From the NCBI RefSeq assembly GCF_009663145.1, contig NZ_VKHR01000002.1, positions 92,264-156,263 on the forward strand: a DNA stretch of 64,000 bases, written 5' to 3'. Shown here piece by piece: positions 61,050-64,000 of this stretch. Below the pieces are notes generated by a model. The model made no database searches and had not been told where the DNA came from. It saw only the letters and a list, made by a program, of their open reading frames with translations. The position numbers and the translations under genes were made by a program. Position 1 is the first letter of the stretch. Each line of letters opens with the position of its first letter. This DNA comes from Shewanella sp. TC10. GTDB taxonomy: Bacteria; Pseudomonadota; Gammaproteobacteria; Enterobacterales; Shewanellaceae.

Positions 61050-61790
61050 TTAGCGACGCAATACCGCTATCCAGCGGCCAAGATTGAGTAAGCTGGCCAG
61101 CGAGCCAGCCACGTAGGTTAGCGCCGCTGCCTTGAGGATCTTCTCCGCATGTTTTAGGTCACCGTCGTGCAGGTAGTTACCCTCTTTTAATATGGGAAGC
61201 GCCTTGCCATAACTGGCGTCGAACTCCACCGGCAAGGTCACCAAATGCACAACAGTGCTCAGCCCCATCGACAGCACGCCGATTAATATGGTCAATGCGC
61301 CAGCCTGCGGTATACGGGTAAGCATTAAGACCACTGGCGCCGCGAACATCATTATGCCTGCAATACGCTCACCGACCATAGCGGCTTTAGCCAACTTCTG
61401 TCGCATCAAAAACAAAGACTCGCCACGAGAATCCTGCAGAGCATGCCCAACCTCGTGGGCAGCGACAGTCACAGCAGTCAGGGAATGACCGGAATAGTTA
61501 TCTGGCGAAAGGCGAACAGTCTTAGCGGTGGGATCATAATGATCACCGTCAGGCGTCTCTTCAACCTTAACGTCATTTAGGCCAAAACGATCTAGAATAT
61601 GGCGAGCAAATTCACCTCCGCTACCTTGCTGACGGTAGCGATCAGCAGGCTGTTGAAACTTGCTCATGATGTGCTTAACCCACAAGCCTGGCAAGAAAAC
61701 ACAGCCCGCAATGACAATAATTAGAATGATCCATAGCATGCGAACCAGTATGCCATAAACCTTGGTATAACTCTCAAGGCTTTTACTCAA
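61050..61790 (-). CDS. YugP-like membrane zinc metallopeptidase
   Basis: A 246-residue inner-membrane protein of the YugP (Zn_peptidase_2) family. One helix lies at ~17-38, the zincin motif VTVAAHEVGHALQDSRGE (HExxH) near 113, two helices at ~145-185, and the third-ligand region VEFDASYGKALPIL near 192. The usual YugP features RxxNxxx and N-terminal anchor are visible. Its function in Gram-negatives is unknown. The DNA is noticeably GC-richer than its surroundings, suggesting separate acquisition. The start at 61790 has no strong SD but follows AACGGC. Confidence 0.82.
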   Translation of the reverse strand: MSKSLESYTKVYGILVRMLWIILIIVIAGCVFLPGLWVKHIMSKFQQPADRYRQQGSGGEFARHILDRFGLNDVKVEETPDGDHYDPTAKTVRLSPDNYSGHSLTAVTVAAHEVGHALQDSRGESLFLMRQKLAKAAMVGERIAGIMMFAAPVVLMLTRIPQAGALTILIGVLSMGLSTVVHLVTLPVEFDASYGKALPILKEGNYLHDGDLKHAEKILKAAALTYVAGSLASLLNLGRWIAVLRR

Positions 61791-61971
61791 AGCCGTTATC
61801 CGTTACGCGAAACCTTTAACCATGAATGTGTGTAGTTGAGGATGATTTTATTAACGGTTTAAATTGACTGCTATTTTCTACAAATTCAATCAATAATAAT
61901 AGCTTTATCAATCTATAACTGTTTATTATGGTAGTTATTTTTATCAAGTTATGAATGGATGCTGTTGATAA

Positions 61972-62952
61972 ATGATACTCAAAACTAAAACCCTGCAAAA
62001 TACGGTTTCACCACAAGCTATTGCTGGTCAAAAGCAAGAGCAAAACGTGGCCTTCTTTTTACGCCGAGCCTTTAAAGACAACCCCGAAATTCTGGTCATC
62101 AATGATCTCAAATTCACTTTTAATGATGAAACTGCCCAAATCGATCACTTGATCATATACCCCTATGGCTTTGTGCTCGTTGAATCAAAAAGTATTAAAG
62201 GCAATGTGAAGGTTAATAAACAAGGTGAATGGACTCGAAGCTTTAATCAAAAATGGTCAGGCATGCCATCACCGATTAAACAAGTAGAGCAGCAACAGAT
62301 CTTGTTGACAGAACTACTCACCCATCATAAAGGTGAAATACTTGGGAAAATGTTTGGAATACAGCAAGGTATTAAAGGTCGTTGTTGGGAGCATCTATGC
62401 GTAGTATCTAGTACCGCAGTCATTGATCGTAAAACCATGCCCAAAGCCGTATCAGAACAATTAGTCAAAACTGAGTTCTTAGTCGATAAGCTTCTTAAAA
62501 TGATGAAGCTAGGAAATAAGCTTTTGCGCAAAGTGAATGTCTATGACACCCGACCTTACTTTAACCAGCAAGAACTCGACTCCATAGGTAACTTCTTACT
62601 CAGTCAGCATATTGATATCAGTAACCACATTAATAGCAATAAACAAACCACATCAAGTCCAACAGCTGAAGTAGTCACCCCAATACCACAGCCTCAAGTT
62701 CCAAATGTCTATCAAGAGGCTCAACCCATTCCTCAAGTAAAACTAAGCTGTAAACATTGTGGTGAATCAACAAACTACATCCCAATGTACGGTAAGTTCG
62801 GTTATTACATTAATTGTAATCAATGCACTAAAAATACGCCCATGAAGCAAGCCTGCCCCATGTGCCACAGCAAAAATACCAAAGTACAAAAGCGCAAAGA
62901 GACTTACACCTTGAATTGCCAAGATTGTAGTTATAGTCAGCAGATTATCTAA
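61972..62952 (+). CDS. NERD-domain protein with C-terminal zinc ribbons
   Basis: A 326-residue cytoplasmic protein. Residues ~18-150 form a NERD domain (GQKQEQNVAFFLRRAF.., FTFNDETAQIDHLIIYPYGFVLVESKSIKG), with the restriction-endonuclease-like D..ExK triad seen as IDH..VLVESK. A proline-rich linker leads to two C-terminal zinc ribbons (LSCKHCGEST..INCNQC and ACPMCHSKN..LNCQDC), like topoisomerase-type C4 fingers. NERD proteins are predicted nucleases or DNA-processing enzymes. The next gene follows ten bases later, suggesting an operon. Its target and any defence role are unproven. Confidence 0.82.
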   Translation: MILKTKTLQNTVSPQAIAGQKQEQNVAFFLRRAFKDNPEILVINDLKFTFNDETAQIDHLIIYPYGFVLVESKSIKGNVKVNKQGEWTRSFNQKWSGMPSPIKQVEQQQILLTELLTHHKGEILGKMFGIQQGIKGRCWEHLCVVSSTAVIDRKTMPKAVSEQLVKTEFLVDKLLKMMKLGNKLLRKVNVYDTRPYFNQQELDSIGNFLLSQHIDISNHINSNKQTTSSPTAEVVTPIPQPQVPNVYQEAQPIPQVKLSCKHCGESTNYIPMYGKFGYYINCNQCTKNTPMKQACPMCHSKNTKVQKRKETYTLNCQDCSYSQQII

Positions 62953-62962
62953 GGAATAGACA

Positions 62963-63520
62963 TTGAACAACATGGAAAAAGGCAAACTTGTTCGCTGGAA
63001 CGCCGACAAAGGCTTTGGTTTTATCAAACCTGATTCAACAGCTAATAAAGATATATTTATTCATATATCGATACTCAAACACATGGCAAGAAAACCAGTC
63101 GTTGGCGACCAAATCAACTACTTTTCAGAGACTCAAAGCGATGGCAAAGTCAAAGCCATAAAAGCCAATATTGAAGGTGTCGCAGTCATCTCTAGCCGCA
63201 AATCCAATAGTGCTTATCACCGACAAGACAATAACAAATCAAAAAGCGGCATGCTTATTCCTCTCTTAGTCATATTAGCCCTCGGTATATTTGGATTTCA
63301 GAAGTATAAAGAAATGACCGCAACGCCAGTACTGACAAACCAAGACGTTGAGCAAATGCAGTTTAAGCCAGTACAGAATTTCCGTTGTGAGGCAGGCAAA
63401 ACCCACTGTAGCCATATGCGGTCATGTGATGAGGCAATGTATTACAACAAGTACTGCCCTGACACTAAAATGGACGGTGATAGAGATGGAATACCCTGTG
63501 AAAGACAGTGGTGTAACTAA
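62963..63520 (+). CDS. Cold-shock domain, membrane helix and excalibur domain fusion
   Basis: A 185-residue fusion. Residues ~4-70 form a cold-shock OB fold (KGKLVRWNADKGFGFIKPD, DIFIHIS), a nucleic-acid binder. A single helix follows (MLIPLLVILALGIFGF, ~97-112). The C-terminal excalibur domain carries Cys pairs and a DGDRDGIPCERQ calcium-loop motif (DxDxDGxxCE). TTG 62963 has AAGGA seven bases upstream and is preferred; ATG 62972 is possible. The membrane helix should put the CSD inside and the excalibur domain outside. It is paired with the NERD gene. Confidence 0.85.
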   Translation: MNNMEKGKLVRWNADKGFGFIKPDSTANKDIFIHISILKHMARKPVVGDQINYFSETQSDGKVKAIKANIEGVAVISSRKSNSAYHRQDNNKSKSGMLIPLLVILALGIFGFQKYKEMTATPVLTNQDVEQMQFKPVQNFRCEAGKTHCSHMRSCDEAMYYNKYCPDTKMDGDRDGIPCERQWCN

Positions 63521-63525
63521 TGCTT

Positions 63526-63558
63526 AAAGGTCAGGATAAAGTTTACTCTGACCCTTTT
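63526..63558 (+). terminator. Terminator after CSD-excalibur gene
   Basis: AAAGGTCAG (63526-63534) pairs with CTGACCCTTT (63548-63557) with one bulged C, followed by T. Its second arm is the conserved half of the 30-bp dispersed repeat. Confidence 0.65.
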
Positions 63559-63583
63559 ATTACAAAAATAAGGATATTTAACG

Positions 63584-63967
63584 GTGAGAAACCTACTGAC
63601 TATTTCACTATCTCTAATGCTGGTAGCATGTGCTGCCCCCAACAGAACCGATACTGATGAATTCTTTGTTGTCGCTTCAGGTAGTGTCAATGTAGATAAA
63701 GTCCCGTATTTTCTTGATTGCTTAACAGATGGTTTTAACAAATCTCACTGGGGACTTACCAATTTTGAGGTTCGCCAATCAACACGAGCATCTGGTTACC
63801 GTGTTGAAACATATACAGGCACATTAAACTACCTATTAGTTAGTGCTGACGTCTTCAGTGACGGTAAAGTAGTGCTGCATGAAAGTAACTCTGCAGCATT
63901 GATTAATACCAATGGTGAGAAAGAAACCTTTAAAAACTGTTTAGTACAGTTAGCAGAAAGTGTTTAA
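63584..63967 (+). CDS. Small lipoprotein
   Basis: A 127-residue lipoprotein: MRNLLTISLSLMLVACAAP with lipobox LVAC (Cys ~16). The mature part is mixed alpha/beta with VPYFLDCLTDGF and a C-terminal FKNCLVQLAESV that could form a disulfide with it. GTG 63584 is used, with AAGGA about ten bases upstream. I do not recognise the family. It stands just after the terminator of the preceding gene. Confidence 0.7.
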   Translation: MRNLLTISLSLMLVACAAPNRTDTDEFFVVASGSVNVDKVPYFLDCLTDGFNKSHWGLTNFEVRQSTRASGYRVETYTGTLNYLLVSADVFSDGKVVLHESNSAALINTNGEKETFKNCLVQLAESV

Positions 63968-64000
63968 ATCAACTGAGTGTTAAATGAACCTATCTAAATT

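Overview
The window looks like a chromosomal segment of a marine gammaproteobacterium, most likely Shewanella. This rests on moderate GC, many small families typical of Shewanella and Vibrio (DUF5062, DUF2999, DP-EP, DUF4345), a tandem glycine riboswitch ahead of an AGCS symporter, and the density of diguanylate cyclases, TonB receptors and outer-membrane proteins. No rRNA, tRNA, CRISPR array, prophage or intact insertion sequence was seen. Assignments come from reading translated sequence; no database search was run.

Layout. 0-5.5 kb: a truncated outer-membrane protein, a secreted sulfatase and a DUF4345 membrane protein (minus strand), then an MscS-type channel. 5.7-12.9 kb: a small-molecule kinase, a large one-piece regulator (winged helix, P-loop NTPase, membrane segment, TPR) with a DP-EP protein behind it, a PAS-GGDEF cyclase, and small DUF6482-like and DUF805 proteins. 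13-20.7 kb: transport, with glycine riboswitch and AGCS symporter, a solute-binding protein, a BCCT carrier and a CDF transporter, then a LysR regulator whose start codon abuts a 29-unit 7-bp tandem array, and a secreted HExxH protein. 20.9-27.6 kb: small regulators, a GNAT enzyme, an S9 peptidase and lipoproteins. 27.8-31 kb: an arsR-arsE-arsF-arsG-permease operon for organoarsenical handling, followed by the first copy of a 263-bp MITE.

31-38 kb: decayed AraC and SDR genes beside an esterase, a PL7 alginate lyase, an MFS carrier, a BI-1-like membrane protein and a TraF-like barrel. 38-45 kb: an Omp85-like gene pair, a His-rich periplasmic protein behind an attenuator-like hairpin, a PHP-domain lipoprotein and a 7TMR-DISM diguanylate cyclase. 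45-49.4 kb: a Fur-box TonB receptor overlapping a thioredoxin-like gene, a decayed second copy of that gene, and a YHS lipoprotein. 49.5-54.7 kb: a Sel1 protein and a merR-copA operon ending in an unlisted 24-codon membrane peptide. 55-57.6 kb: mesX-mesD, a folate-independent methionine synthase pair separated by the second MITE, which supplies the mesX stop codon. 57.7-64 kb: accessory DNA of mixed composition, with a permease remnant, an AT-rich gene pair (His-motif membrane protein plus acyltransferase), a GC-rich YugP-like metallopeptidase, a NERD zinc-ribbon protein, a cold-shock/excalibur protein and a lipoprotein.

Three recurring themes stand out. Metal and redox genes are common (organoarsenicals, copper, Fe-regulated uptake with thiol partners). 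Intergenic regions carry several short tandem arrays of different periods. Decayed genes and non-autonomous repeats mark sites of past rearrangement. Start codons were moved from the longest reading frame where a Shine-Dalgarno (SD) or signal peptide argued for it, and these choices are noted entry by entry.
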